Origin: Tipula vernalis
Taxonomy: Eukaryota > Arthropoda > Insecta > Diptera > Tipulidae
Assembly (NCBI GenBank): GCA_958295665.1
Contig: OY282558.1
Coordinates: 311,212,092 to 311,276,091, forward strand
Direction of reading: 5' to 3'
DNA: 64,000 nt
Of the stretch, positions 35,080-47,228 are shown piece after piece. Below the pieces are notes generated by a model that had not been told where the DNA came from, did no database searches, and saw only the letters and a program-made list of their open reading frames with translations. Made by a program: the position numbers and the translations under genes. Numbering within the stretch: the first letter of the stretch is position 1; the number at the start of each line of letters is the position of its first letter.

Positions 35080-35985
35080 AACAATCTCGATTACCCCAGA
35101 CAAATTCGCAAAATCGCTATGAATGTCGATTGATCTCGAAGAATTTCAATTATCCTTAAAAATCTGGATATTAATGAATAATATCGGCAAGAATGTAAAC
35201 ATCTAGAAAATCCACAAAAAATTTGAAAAATTCAGAAACTCATGTAAATATGAAATTATTGGTCAAGTAACTTAATGATTATGCTAATACTGCTAAACAA
35301 GCTACGGCTAAGCTCAACAAAACGAAGTACAGTAAGTATAGAACCCCCCTATACTATCGGGTAATTTTTGAAATATCGAACAATCGTATTTTTCGAAAAG
35401 GCTCCAGGATTCTTGAATAACATCTAAGATCGAACTATCAAAAACACCCTACTACAATCCCAAATATACTCGAATAATCTCGAAATCTCGAATAACCTCA
35501 CTGTTTCCTAACACCGAATCACCAATTAAGTCTCAAACATCACGCATCTCGTTTCCACGATAAGCTCCAAAAATCTCGATGAATTTTAAAAAGTGATTAA
35601 AACATGAAACCTGAGACAAAGTGATATGGAAGCGGGAACCAAGAATTTTCAAAATAAGGAGAATCTCAACAAAAAAAACCTCTTCACTTGTTGCAAAATT
35701 ATGCTGCCATTTGCATTTTCCTTATATTTACCATAAAATACTTTTTCAAAATAAATCTTTTATTTTAATTTTTATTTACCATTTACTGGTAATCAAAAGA
35801 TCCGCTACATGAGAAACTATAAGTCGAACGAACGCTAATTGTTTATAGATACTGACTGGTAGAGCCAATTCAAGTAAGAGAAACAAGAATTTATATACTG
35901 TCGCCTTTATGTATTTTTACAGTTTCTTCTTGATTTTTATGAACATTTCAATGATATGATACATCGCAAGCTAGCTACTAATACA
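35080..35985 (+). repeat. Dispersed repeat, copy B
   Basis: Direct-orientation partner of 24340-25095 with the same phrases in the same order; extra sequence near 35330-35380 and 35680-35800 makes it longer. Non-coding. Confidence 0.7.
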
Positions 35986-38502
35986 AGCAGGTCCACTTTA
36001 CATTAAACAGTATCACTATGTTGGTATTAAAATGCCAACGTCACATTTTGCTTTTATTGTTGTATCGATTACATAAGTACACTCGAACCTTATCAAAAAA
36101 AAAAAAAAAAAAAAAAATCCACCTCACATACAATAATATAAAACTAAATGAGACCCAAGATTACATTTTCCATCACAATAATTACAAAACTTGTACATAT
36201 TGTATATAGGTAAACAACCCAAAGTTATTTAATTTACACAAACATTCCATAAAATCCTTGTAGTTGAATATTCTCTTGTTTTATAGAAAAACATGGCACA
36301 GAACATCATCATAATCATCAATCAAACAAGATCCATCCTTTGTGTGTATTATTATCTTAATAGTTTTTATATATATTTTCCAACTGTATTATTAAAGTAT
36401 AAATAAAAGGGGTTAAATTGCTAAGGGTTTTGAAAATAACTTTTCGAATTAAATGTGAAAAAAGAAAATTTAATTTAAGGGTACTGAACTCTGGAAAAAA
36501 AAACATTTGGAATGAAGCAAAAAGTTAAATAATGAAATAATATTCGAAAAAAAAAAAATGGAGATGAACTGATAACAAGGGACTGAGTAAAATATACAAA
36601 GCAATTCAATTTTATCTAAATGCGTAAATGTATAAAAGAATATAGAGCTTATATACGATTTATAGCTTAAATGTTATTAAAACTTTTATTTACATATAAA
36701 AAGAGTTTTTGGTTCGTTGCGAAAATTTTCGATTTGTTTTTTTTTTTTGTTTTTTTCAGAAAGTCTAAATCGATAATACAAAAGAATTTTGAGTATACTC
36801 GGATTTATAAACCAATACCGTAAAACTATTTTTTGCATTCAATCATTTTTGTAGAATAATACTGTCTAAAACCCCCCATTTTTATTTTTAGAGATAAATA
36901 AAAAAAAAATTGACGGGAAAATAAAAGAATTTTTTTGTATTTTTCCTTTTTCCTGTTTTCTTTTTTTTTTTTCTGCCGAAAGTATTAAATAAAATCCATT
37001 TCTTTTTTGGGTATGACATGTATTAACACTTTATAGTGTATACTTATATATGTACGCTTACCAAAAAGTGAAACAGTTATACATATCACTTATTTTTCTT
37101 TATTTCCCCTACAATTTTTCCATTTTCCTTTTTTTTTGTACTGTGGAATTTTGTTCTGAATATTATTTAACCGAAAAAAAAAAAACTTAAAAGGAAAATC
37201 CCAAGAAAAAACATCAAAAATAACGATTTTGACCTTTTCCATGAACTCTATTTATACATTGTACATACGTACGAGTACATATACCCAGTATAAAGAAAAC
37301 GAATCAAACTGTAATCTAACCCAATGAGGGTTTCTGTTTATTTTATTTGGTATATACACAAAATAAAATAATGGTTCTCCATCTGTTCGATTAGTTAATT
37401 TATAGATAAAAATTTTCATTTAGTTTCCATTTCTTAGGAAAATAATTTAATTGAATTATCACAAAGAGTTTCTGGTAAATTATCATCGTACACGCAGCTA
37501 TTTGACTATACGACTGTATTTTGGTTATATAAAGAAGCGCGCAGGCTCGACGACTGTAGTAGATTGAAAGAGATGATTATGCTATTTTCTTTAAGATGGT
37601 TGTCTTATTATACCGTCATTAACCATACAAAATTTTTTTTTGCCCTATTTATTTAAATTTATTTAAAAGTATCGTGCTATCAATGTACATACATATATGC
37701 AATATGTATTCAAGACGAAGAATTTAACGCTTATTTCGAGTTTTTTTCAAGTTATCCAAACTGCATTGCGACAGCATTTGGAAATTTCTATAGAACTAAC
37801 TATATTTAAACCATTTCGTTTGCGATTTAGGAATTATTTACCATTAGACAATAATCGAGATATGTGGGACAAAACTTTAAAATTTTATAAAATTACAGCC
37901 CACTGTGTCTGTTTAGTCATAACTATAACATCATTGAAAACAATGTATCAGCAATTTTGTCGAGACAACACATAAAATAGTTTGGGAAAATGGTTTTCTT
38001 TTTGCAAGAGCCGAAATAATATTTAGCTTTAGTTCTGACATTTTCGTCAATTTTGAGAACAATCTCAATAATTGCTTATGATTAATGCAATTTGTACTTG
38101 TAAGTAGGTTATCATCAAATAGAGTAAAGATATTACTATTTTTGCAATTATTACTGTTATTATTTTCATCTACATATCTAGGTAAGTCCAATAAACAAAT
38201 ATTTGTGGAAACGAAATATTTTTATGTTTAGGTTCCTTAAAGGAGGGATTTATTCAGAATTGTTTGTTACGATTACGCTGACTTGTGTATACTTTTCATC
38301 ATCACTCATTTACATTTGTTGAAGATTTATCCGATTTAGGAATTTTTTTTTAGCTATCGAATTTTTGTTTAAACAATCTTCAATTTTTGAGAATTTAAAA
38401 ATTACATCGATTCAAAAATCACATCTCAATTCTAAAGAATTTCTGTGTGGTAGATTTCGCTATATCGCTATACTTTTAAGTAAATCCTAAATCGTTATGT
38501 AT
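35986..38502. other. AT-rich non-coding DNA
   Basis: Includes a 23-base A run (36095-36117) and many shorter A/T runs. A 92-codon frame at 37697-37975 shows no motif. TATATAAAG near 37528-37536, followed by a short GC-rich patch (GCGCGCAGGCTCGACGACTG), could be a core promoter, but no gene follows that I can recognise. The style resembles fly introns or UTRs. Confidence 0.4.
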
Positions 38503-38881
38503 ATTCTAGCCAAGATTAAAATATGCCTGGAAATTTGTATTGTCCATTGGGTAAGGGCTCTATTGGCAACCAGTGGGTAAATTTTGAATTTTAAAATTTT
38601 AAAGTTTTCAGCTTAAAATTTACACTATATCAATAATATATTAAATTCCCTCTAGTCAAGATTACGGTAAGCCTGGAAATTTTATTTTCAATGTAAAACC
38701 GCATTTGGATGAATCACTTCTCTTCTTTGAATTTATCATCTAAAATGTCTGCAATATATTTAGACATGTAACGCAATTTCCAAGAAACAACCCGAATTTA
38801 GAACTGGCCAAAATTTTTTATATGATTGTTTACAATGCAGACACGAAAAATTTGGAAGCCTGCCGTAATCTTGGCCAGAAT
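38503..38881. repeat. Small inverted-repeat element
   Basis: Ends 38503-38535 and 38848-38881 are imperfect complements (TTCT-A/G-GCCAAGATTA…GCCTGGAAATTT type, about 26 of 33 matching). A third, direct copy of the end sequence sits at 38652-38683, between them. Likely a non-autonomous element with an internal duplication of its end. Confidence 0.6.
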
Positions 38882-39780
38882 TATTTTCTAATTTTTATTT
38901 TTTGTAAGCAAAAAAGAAATACAAAGGTATCTTTACATATAGGGGAAATTAAATCGAGCATATACCGGGTTCAGAATTAAGCTAGAGCTAGCCAATAGGA
39001 CCGCTTACTAAACGGATAATATGAATGTTCAGACCTAGAAATATAGAAATGGGAATATTTTTGTTTTTTTATATTGTTTTAAAGCTCGTAACGTCAAGAC
39101 ATCTTTTATAAAGCTACAAGCAATATGTTATGACCCTACCACGTACAGAAATGGTTGGTCATAGGAGTCGTACGGTGTTATGGCATGTAACGTGGGAAAT
39201 CTTTTTTATTTGTCCGCCAGGAAAGCCTAACGTTATTCATCACACCTATATATGTAGGAGTAGAGGCTCGCAACGGATTAAACAAATACTGTCTCATATT
39301 AGCCGTTTGTTTAAATATATTACGTTTTCTAAGCTGTTATAAATTAAAGTTTAAATAAATTCTAGTTCTTTGTTAAAAATAAAATGTTTCTTAATATAAA
39401 GTAAAGTTGTGAGCTTTTGTTTACTATATGTATTCATATACCTAATTCATTCAGTGTCCAACTCAACAAGAACCAGAGAAACAAATGTTTTCGTTGATAT
39501 CAGTGAATTGGTGTAGTACAGAAAACTTATAAAAACGAAATTGTTTCAAACAATTTAGTTTAGAAAATCAGAGAAGTATTGAACTGAACGTGTTTACATA
39601 AAAGTTTAGTGCAGTGAAATTATTAAGAAAGTGCACAAATTAAAGTTTTTAGTGGCAAATAACTGCTTTAATAAAAACTTATAGAAAAGTGATATCATTC
39701 TTTCGAACGGTTGACTTGGGACAAATATTGTAGCGGAAACTCGACAAGGAAACCCAATCAACAGCAGCAATAACAATATT
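38882..39780. other. AT-rich DNA, possible gypsy leader
   Basis: No gene motif. The part from about 39450 on precedes the gypsy remnant and may be its LTR or leader. A matching LTR on the far side was not found. Confidence 0.35.
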
Positions 39781-39839
39781 TATAATAACAATGGGATATC
39801 AATCTTTAAAAATCATCAGAGCAGGTCACAACTTCAATA

Positions 39840-41010
39840 CATATAATTCAATTCCGTATCCAGAGAGCAAAAGCAAGCAGACTGTACAAGTGAGACTAAA
39901 TGTTTCAAATGCAGTAAATTTGAACAAGAAGCATCAAATTGTCCAAATGTTACATCCACCTCAACCGATACCAATATGTTGAATATAACAGTCAATAGCA
40001 ACAACACTAAACGAATTAATAATATAAATGGAATTTCGGTAGAAGCATTGTTAGATACAGTAAGCAATGTCACTATTATTCGAGAAAGTGCAGTAATGGC
40101 GATAGTTCTACAACAGGCGTTTTGATCCAATAATAAAAGTGGATAATGTTGAAACGAAAGGAAGCTGTTACATTATCAAAAACAACGCAATTAAGGTCGA
40201 TTTAACTATGGGAAACGACTTCATATACCTTGCTGAAATTGTAGTTAATAACAACGGTGTGAAATTTCGAAGTACAGTTCATACAGAATATGAACATGTA
40301 GCAAGTATAATGAACAACCATAAGTGAAAGAAAATGAGGAGTTAAAAGTTTCACCAAAATATGGGAAAATCGGTAAAAATTTGGTTAAATTTTACAAGTC
40401 GAGTAACGCGAATCCGTGCCCTGTATCATTGAAAATCGTTCTAAATAATGATACCCCATACTGCCTTTAATTGAGCAGATAATAATAATAATAATAATAA
40501 CCGGCTATTTTTCTAAGGTTCATTAATATATTGTTCATGGAGCAAATAATTAGTTATTAGCTAAGTGGAGTAAATATCAGATTCTTCAAAGAAGAGTAGA
40601 ACCCTTAGGGCACGTGATTAAAGATGGGTATGTACGTCCATGAGAACAAAAAATTATAGCAGTTACAGAATTTCCGACACCAAAAAACATTCATAGTTTT
40701 CGTTGGGTATTAGAACATAGTTTTAGCGTGTATTAAAAAAGCACATCGTGAGGACAAATGGTTGGATGCAATAAGAGAAATCCTAAAAACTAAAAGCTAC
40801 AACAATTTTTTTATAAAAACCATATAATATGCAAGCAGCACGACGGGCGGACATTGGTGGTAGTACCAAAAAATATGGAAAAACCAATTATTCAAAGTAA
40901 ACATGATGAAGGTCATTTTGGAGCCGAAAAATATTTATATGCAATTAGAACAGATTTTTATATGTCTTACGCGAAGAAAGAAATTCAAAGCATTAAGAGA
41001 GATAGGAAAA
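39840..41010 (+). pseudogene. Internally deleted Ty3/gypsy gag-pol
   Basis: Plus-strand LTR-retrotransposon remnant. CFKCSKFEQEASNC near 39914-39955 is a gag zinc knuckle (CX2CX4HX4C) with His replaced by Gln. SVEALLDTVSNVTIIRESA near 40038-40092 is the aspartic protease active site with DTG changed to DTV. A linker then leads to KIVLNNDTPYC (40432-40466), the start of RT. The RT core is deleted: the next legible block is GHVIKDGYVRP and IIAVTEFPTPKNIHS (40610-40700), just past the RT active site. It is followed by TLVVVPKNMEKPIIQS, HDEGHFGAEK and YAKKEIQS (40850-41000), the integrase N-terminal zinc region with one His visible. It stops abruptly at the GC-rich hexamer tract. Confidence 0.85.
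40480..40500. repeat. (TAA)7 microsatellite
   Basis: Seven perfect TAA repeats inside the gypsy remnant, where the RT core is missing. Confidence 0.95.
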
Positions 41011-41179
41011 CTGGCTTCGCCTCTGGCTCCGACTTGGCTGCGACTGCGGTTTCAGCTCCGGCTTTGGGTCCGGCTTATCAAAAATATCTAGCTCCAGCTC
41101 CAGCTGTGGTTCGGGCTCCGGCTTATTAAAAAAACCCAGCTCCATGGGTGCTGGCTCCGCCTCCAGTTCCGGCTCCACA
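41011..41179. repeat. GC-rich GGCTCC/CAGCTC hexamer tract
   Basis: About 170 bases of imperfect 6-base repeats (GGCTCC, GCTCCA, GGCTTC) in otherwise AT-rich DNA. Open on both strands: Ala/Pro-rich on plus, Glu/Pro/Leu-rich (PELEPE type) on minus. It follows directly on the gypsy integrase piece. Confidence 0.8.
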
Positions 41180-41193
41180 GCATTGCTTTAAAG

Positions 41194-41223
41194 TAGGTTA
41201 GGTTAGGTTATGTTAGGTTTAGG
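41194..41223. repeat. Short TTAGG-like tract
   Basis: TAGGTTAGGTTAGGTTATGTTAGG, then TTTAGG: about five units of the insect-type telomere repeat with two irregularities. Interstitial, 15 bases after the GC-rich tract. Confidence 0.8.
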
Positions 41224-41329
41224 TGACGGTCCACTAAATATGACAGAAGTTTATTAATATATAAAAAATAGTTTGTGTTGAAGTTATAGATCGCGAAATT
41301 ACTATTGATCGGTTGCATTACTTAACAGT

Positions 41330-42750
41330 TAATTAGCCTGAGGGGCGGACTATTAGATGGGGAGCTTCGTACGATTTTTGAGAGTATAGATATTTATTCT
41401 GATATGAACACCTCAGCAAATGAGGCCTTGCTTCTCACAAGTAATGGGTACTCCTCTGTAAAACCCTCTGCTTTTCAAGTACATACAAACGTTGGTAATG
41501 CCCAAAAGGTGGTTATCATTAGTATTGACAAACCTATCATGACTTCTTGCGTGAAATATAAAACTTTTGCCATTGCGGCCACTGAATGAAAATGGCGCTC
41601 GTCCTGAGGTTTCTCCTGGTGACAAACTAGTTTTCTGCAGTCCGATCTTGAGTTACGTTCAGGCACGGTGCAGAACCATATATGATTGGAATCCTACCCT
41701 CTGGCTTTCCTGAGGTTGCCCTATCTATGCAAAAGCTCAGAGCTGTCCTGGAGGGTATCCTAGAAAAGGTGTTGGAGCAAGAGGCTAGGGAGCTCAAACC
41801 AAAGTTTTTTGGTAATCAGTTTCGACTTGGATGGCGGATGGTGATCTGTGTCAACAAGGCCGCTGTTTAATATCTCAGACAGACCATAGTTACCATGAGA
41901 CCATAGGAAGGTGTTCAGTTTGAGGCGACTCTTGGTTTTATCAAGGGACAAATGAAGGCAGCCTTCTGCACCTTCTTTGTGGATCACTCTTTAGTCGATA
42001 ATATAGGTAATGATAGCGATGTCATACTAAATCATATGGGTAAGTTGATTTTTAATAACGGAACTAAGAGTCCAGACAAATTAATCGAATTCCAAAACTG
42101 ACCGACTGGGACTCATATATAGAGTATTACTGGGATAAGAAATGCCCTCGGTTAGAGGGAACATAGAGTCAGCAGAGGAATTTATTTCTGTTCAAATCAG
42201 CTGTATAACTCTATTCATTTGGTTTTCGAGAACAGCTACCCAGTTAAGCGAAGAGAGTTCATTAAAATGGTTCCTTTGTGGAACGGGGCGCTGGAAAACT
42301 GAGGAAAAATTTGAGAACTTGGTTCTCGACTTTTAAAAAGACGAGAACTTCGGGATGTGCCGATTCCCCATCTAAAAACCATTTGGTCTATGATCACGAA
42401 CGCGTCGGTATTATGGTGGCCTACATCGGTGTCACGGGCTCAAGGAGTACACAGTCAGGTACTGCGATGGAGGTACTTCTGGGACTAAATCCGTTGCACC
42501 TGTTTGTTATAAAGTATCCTGCACTTATGGCTCTGAAGATGCCGGCAGAAGAAAATATGAGGCCAGGCAATATAGTGGGCCATCTGGAAATCCTTAAGGA
42601 GTTTCACACAGACCGTAACATAGGAATGCCTTCCGACTGTATGCCAACTAAACTGGATTTCCACAAACCATTCTGTGTTATTTCACCTGAAATTATTAAT
42701 GAAAGAAACGTAAATAAAAACATAGATTTTTGTTGTTTATTGTTTCAATG
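41330..42750 (+). pseudogene. R1/I-like LINE with gag and RT C-terminal remnants
   Basis: Decayed non-LTR element. 41340-41630 repeats the gag-like wording seen at 2.63-2.88 kb. 41700-41870 encodes a segment with PKFFGNQFRLGWRMVICVN, the core pattern of an insect-retroelement gag domain (possibly DUF4780-like; my recollection, not checked). Most of the endonuclease and RT is missing. 42410-42570 reads YIGVTGSRSTQSGTAMEVLL and GLNPLHLFV, the conserved block after the RT (usually AITGAMRTTPTAALEVLLGL). 42575-42700 continues GHLEILKEF … PSDCMPTKLDFHKPFCVISP, the linker before RNase H in R1/I-type elements. The RNase H itself is not seen. Confidence 0.7.
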
Positions 42751-43379
42751 ATCTATTCGAAATATTTAAATATATCAAACGATGCCGAAATAAAAATGTT
42801 TAGTAAAAATCATATTACATGTTTAGTATTATAAAATAATAGATGAGAAAAAAATTCCCCTAAATTCATTTTTGTCCTATGAATTTTTTTTTAATAAGTT
42901 TGATTCTGTAATTTTTTAAATTCACTTGGGAAGTGTTGCACATATAGGTTGTGATATTTCGAAATCTTGACGTGATGGAAAATTCTATCTTTAGATTCGG
43001 ATTCAGGACACAAAAACAATTTGCAAGGCTGAGTTAAGCCTTAAATAAATAAAAATAAATTTTTGGCTTTTAGCCTCAGGAGCAAGATGAAGGTTATCTT
43101 TCTTAATAATTTTTCGATGTATGATCAAATGTTTAAATATTACGAATAGATCTATGAAAAATAAAGTATAAAAATCTATGTTTTTGTACTTTACGGAAAA
43201 GTAGCAGTGACGTGTTGCAGCCTACCCTTTCAAGAGAGATTTAAAAAAAAAAATATTCGGATCCCTTAAAAATTGAAGTCGAGGAAGGTTTTTGTTTACA
43301 AAATTGATATTTTGCTCACTGTGCGGCGAATAAGCCGTGTAATATCCCAAGGTCCACCATTCAATTCAGACTAGTATTA
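42751..43379. other. AT-rich DNA, no gene recognised
   Basis: No coding motif seen. Possibly includes the end of the LINE on its left. Confidence 0.35.
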
Positions 43380-43735
43380 AACTTTTCCAAAGTTCGTCCA
43401 GGCCGGCAACCGTTTTAACTAAAGATGAAGAAAACGGATAGTAGAATGGATAATAGTGTCTAAAAAAACAGGATTTCCAAAGCGGAAGGAAGGCGTTTTT
43501 CCTGATGTCGAAGAGATTTTGAAAGAAAGTAACAAACCGTAACATACCTTTTTTAAAATGGTATCCATCATTAACATTTCGAGGGACTGATCCATTTTCA
43601 GCGGAAAGTTTCAGGGTCGCGGCATCGAATATTTATTGCGGGTTTACTGGAATCGAAAGGTTTTTGTAAGATAATAATTATCGTGATATATTGAAGGACT
43701 CTACTCGAATATTTAATGATCAAGGTTATCTTTCC
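43380..43735 (+). pseudogene. Pogo-like transposase, N-terminal fragment
   Basis: Short blocks in order match the DNA-binding half of pogo/jerky-type transposases. VLTKDEE, then after a shift RIVEWIIVSKKTGFPKRKEG (the usual LTxEEExxLVxWI...GFPxxK helix, near 43415-43500), VFPDVEEILKESNKP, then WYPSLTFRGTDPFSAESFRV (usually WxxxFLxRHPxLxxRxPExxS, near 43560-43620). DSTRIFN near 43700 corresponds to the start of the DDE core (…DPSRIFNxDETGF), where the text decays. Heavily frame-shifted. The following antisense 72-codon frame (43738-43956) is not recognised. Confidence 0.5.
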
Positions 43736-44199
43736 CACTAAAAAACCTTATTGTTCCAACTTGCTTTTATTGATTTGAACGCAAGGGCTCTCTTTTCGGC
43801 AAGGACTACAGAATTTCCACCAAAATTCTTCTGCAACGGTAAATCACCATAGTCAGTGTTATACCATTCCTTTTGCGCAAAAAATATAAATCTAACCATA
43901 ATGTTAGCCTTTGCCAACCCCTTGTCTACCCCAAACACATTTTTTTCGGACTCCACTTGTTTTCAAGGACATCAACGAAACCAGTTTTTCGTTGTAAACT
44001 AATCAAAAATAAAAAAAAACTATAAAAAACCAACCAAAAGGTTTTTTTTTTTATTTACATTGAGAGGAAAAGTTAAGATGCCCTGCCAAGGAATACCGGA
44101 AACACATAAAAAACAAGTCAAACGCCTTGCTAAAGATAGTATAAATGACGTCAAGGTGAGTCTTAAATTCTATTAAGTTCGTCACAGTAAATCTACTGT

Positions 44200-44460
44200 G
44201 TTATAGGTAGTCCGAAATACATGTGGTTACAAACAATTGATTCGAATAATTTAGGGATAGCTGACAGTATTGAAATGCCCCTATAATTCGTTCCTATAAT
44301 ACGGAAGGGGTTTTCCGGTTTTGGAAGAAAAAACTAATGGCTTTATCCACAGAATTATTGCCAGTATCATTGTTGTAAGATATTGTCGACGGAAGACCAC
44401 ATGTTTTCCTCATAGTCTGAACAAAGTTCCAAAACGATTTGGGAAGTCAGGTTTAAAATC
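44200..44460 (-). pseudogene. Jockey-like LINE RT fragment
   Basis: The antisense text near 44310-44215 reads NYRGISILSAIPKLFESIVC, the RT block that precedes the palm motif. The same block occurs in decayed form in the LINE at 31.4-31.5 kb. Only some 80 residues are traceable. Confidence 0.7.
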
Positions 44461-46690
44461 ATAAAATCTAAAAAAAGATATATTTTTAATTGAATTAGAT
44501 AGTGAGTTACGATTGGCTCAGCTTGATCTCCATCGACTTATGGTTAACATCAGCTGCATTTCTTAAAGCATAGTGATCCGGATCAGATCAAAATTGATCT
44601 TAAAGTAGTTGAAAAATATTTTCTAGCTGAACAATATTTTCTAAAGCGACAGGGAATATGATGCATGCAGTACGAATATGAAGAGGTAGATTCCAAACGA
44701 AACGAGGCAGAAGATTGAAGTTTGGTGTTTGTTTGTTTTACGCATTTTGGTGTCGTTTCATGAGGCTTAATTTGATCTGGATCAGATTGTACTTGAAGAA
44801 ATACGGCTATTATTATTATATAGTCTTCTAAAATCAGCACTTTTTCATCCATGTTTCAACTAAATACACATCAAGTCCCGAATTCGGGACAAAAAACTGT
44901 AACATTTAATATTACTAATAAAATGAGACAACCTGCAACAATAAAAAACTGTTTTTTTTTGTGTTTTCAACACACCTAAGCGGAACCGAATTGGTTGTAA
45001 ATTGCGTATATGTTAGAAAGTTATGTTTGTACCTTATACCTTGTTTTGAACCTGAATTAAAAAGTTTTATTTTCCGTGGGATGACTAGAAAAAGGAGGTA
45101 TATGTCAGCTAAAACACTTTATGTGTGGCGATCGAGCGAACGGGATTTCGTCTTTGAATGCAGTATTTATACCGTTATATATTGTGGTTGGGTTTTGTGT
45201 TATTGGTTTTGTCACTTAGGAGTAGATTGTCGCGGTGTTTTGGACGAGTGCGTTATTAGAGTTCGCCGATATTGCCCTAGGTATACCCCGGAGCAGCCTA
45301 TTGCGGTGCCGAAGTGATCAGACGTGGCTCGATAACCCTGCTTCTCAGGATGGGAGGTGGGAAGTCGCGACTTGGTAGGCATACCCCTAACCTGTCTACG
45401 TTATTTTACCTAATGCCAATTGAACTAATAATAAATAATTTATCAAAAAGAAAACTTATTTAAGTGAAAATTTTTGTATACAGTTACATAAGTAAAATAT
45501 AGTGTTGGCGTGCAGAAATTTTCCAGTAATGTGATATAAACTGTGGGAAAAATAAAACATTCCATTTAATGATTGTTTTTATGTTTTAAATCGAATCCCT
45601 ATTATTGTGTATTTATAATTAAGAACTTATTGATGTGATAAAATTTAATTATATGTATCCAAGTGTCCAAATACAATGCAATTTGGCATATAATTCATAA
45701 AATACTGATTCAGTTATTACGAGAGCGGCCGGATGTACTCTTTTCGGGAATATTTTGAGGAAGTTATTAATCTCGATCAACTGGAGCGGTATTGAACGAG
45801 TGCCGCTATTGCGGTTGTCATCAGGAACGTGTTCGACGCTATCTCACAGAGTGAGACATGTGGAATATTTAATGTTGGATCGTTTCATAATTTATTGATG
45901 GGGATAAGTTGTATTATTGTTTGTCCTAATTATATTACTCTTAGATTCAATTTTCTTACCAAATGATAATAATAAAAAGGTTCGTTTTGTAGTGTTCAAG
46001 GACATTGAGAGCGCTTTCATCGGACAACGATTATAGCAGGTAAACTAATATAGCGACATTTTTTTTTGTCGGACATTTGTTTGAAGCCCAAAATTTATAT
46101 TAATTAATTTATTCTTTTATTTTCAACTAATGAATTATGTTTATTTTTATTATTTTATTTGTTTTTCATCAGTAATTATCATTTCGCATTAGTGAACTTA
46201 AATAGGAACTTGTAAGCGATGAATTAACCATGGAGTGAACTGACATGGTAAGTGATACGAGAGTGGGAGTAGCGATTCTATTTTGTTGATAAAGATCCAA
46301 TAATCGGAAAGTTCAAAAATTGACATTAATTCAATTAATGAAATTTTTGAAATAATGAAATCATGTAAGTACAAATCAAAATGAAATTATTAATATTTTA
46401 AATATTATTCCGGTTAGTAAGAAACTCAAAAGTTATAGAACCCAGTTACATTTTATATATAGTTAAGCTTGCGTGGGTAACCCCAACTATAGAAGAATTT
46501 TTTAATTAGCCGCAGAGAGTTCTTTGAGAAAGGGGTGTAAGCAAAGAAAATCAAAATAACTTATTGTAATTGCCTCGTTACTATATAAAACAAATGCAAA
46601 CAAAAAAGGAACAAAAAAGCAATTCGAAAGTTGAAAAAGGAAAATTGTAAAATCCAAAGAATAAAAACTAGAGAAAAATAATACGTTTAG
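44461..46690. other. No firm gene; one unexplained 118-codon frame
   Basis: The 44961-45317 plus frame (118 codons, Cys-rich, with many Arg) and the GC-richer stretch to about 45410 stand out from the AT-rich surroundings but match nothing I know. A second GC-richer patch lies at 45720-45870. These may be retroelement scraps. Confidence 0.35.
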
Positions 46691-46692
46691 AA

Positions 46693-47228
46693 TGAGTAAA
46701 ATCAAGCGTCCTCGAAACCCTAAATTAACAAACCTTCGTACAGAGAAATGCCGGACACGTACGATATCAATTGAAAATTTAACTGCTCAAATAAAACACA
46801 GCGACTCGATGAGAGAACAAACAAATAATGACGAATTGGGAAATATTTTACAAAACGAGAGACTAGCTTAAGCTACAACTACTTCATTACCAACTGATGA
46901 AGATATAAGTAATTATTTTTATTTTGGTGCAACATTGGCTTGACACTATCCTCACCAGTAGATGAAGGGACTAAAATAATTAAACGGCTATCAGACCGTT
47001 ACATTTGGAATTTATTCCTAACTGAAGCTATTTTAGATATTTTTGATAAAGCAAGTGGGATTATATGTCATAATTGCACTTTTGCCTTTTCTAAAATATT
47101 TAAATTCTGAGAAAAATGATATAAAGTGCAATAACTGTACCAGGAAATTTCACGTAAAATGTTTAACAAAATTAAGGAACACTTATCTCCCAATTTGTGT
47201 ATGTCACACACGCAAAATAGGTAATTAA
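46693..47228 (+). pseudogene. Unrecognised gene start plus PHD-like zinc fragment
   Basis: 46693-46868 reads as a basic N-terminus (MSKIKRPRNPKLTNLRTEKC onward) that I do not recognise, ending at TAG. After several stops, 47100-47220 reads IKCNNCTRKFHVKCLTKLRN then YLPICVCH: Cys-x2-Cys, Phe-His-x2-Cys and Cys-x-Cys, the second half of a PHD-type zinc finger. It may be the N-terminal part of the transposase-like pseudogene downstream or a separate retroelement protein; the sequence does not decide. Confidence 0.4.

Noticed and set aside
37697..37975. 92-codon plus frame as a host gene
   Set aside because: No domain, no supporting splice or promoter context, composition like its surroundings.
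44579..44790. GATC-rich phrases (GATCCGGATCAGATCAAA and GATCTGGATCAGATT) as an inverted repeat
   Set aside because: Similarity covers fewer than 20 bases and is explained by repeated GATC words.
44961..45317. 118-codon Cys/Arg-rich frame as a gene
   Set aside because: Longer than average and GC-richer, but I recognise nothing in it; left as unexplained DNA.
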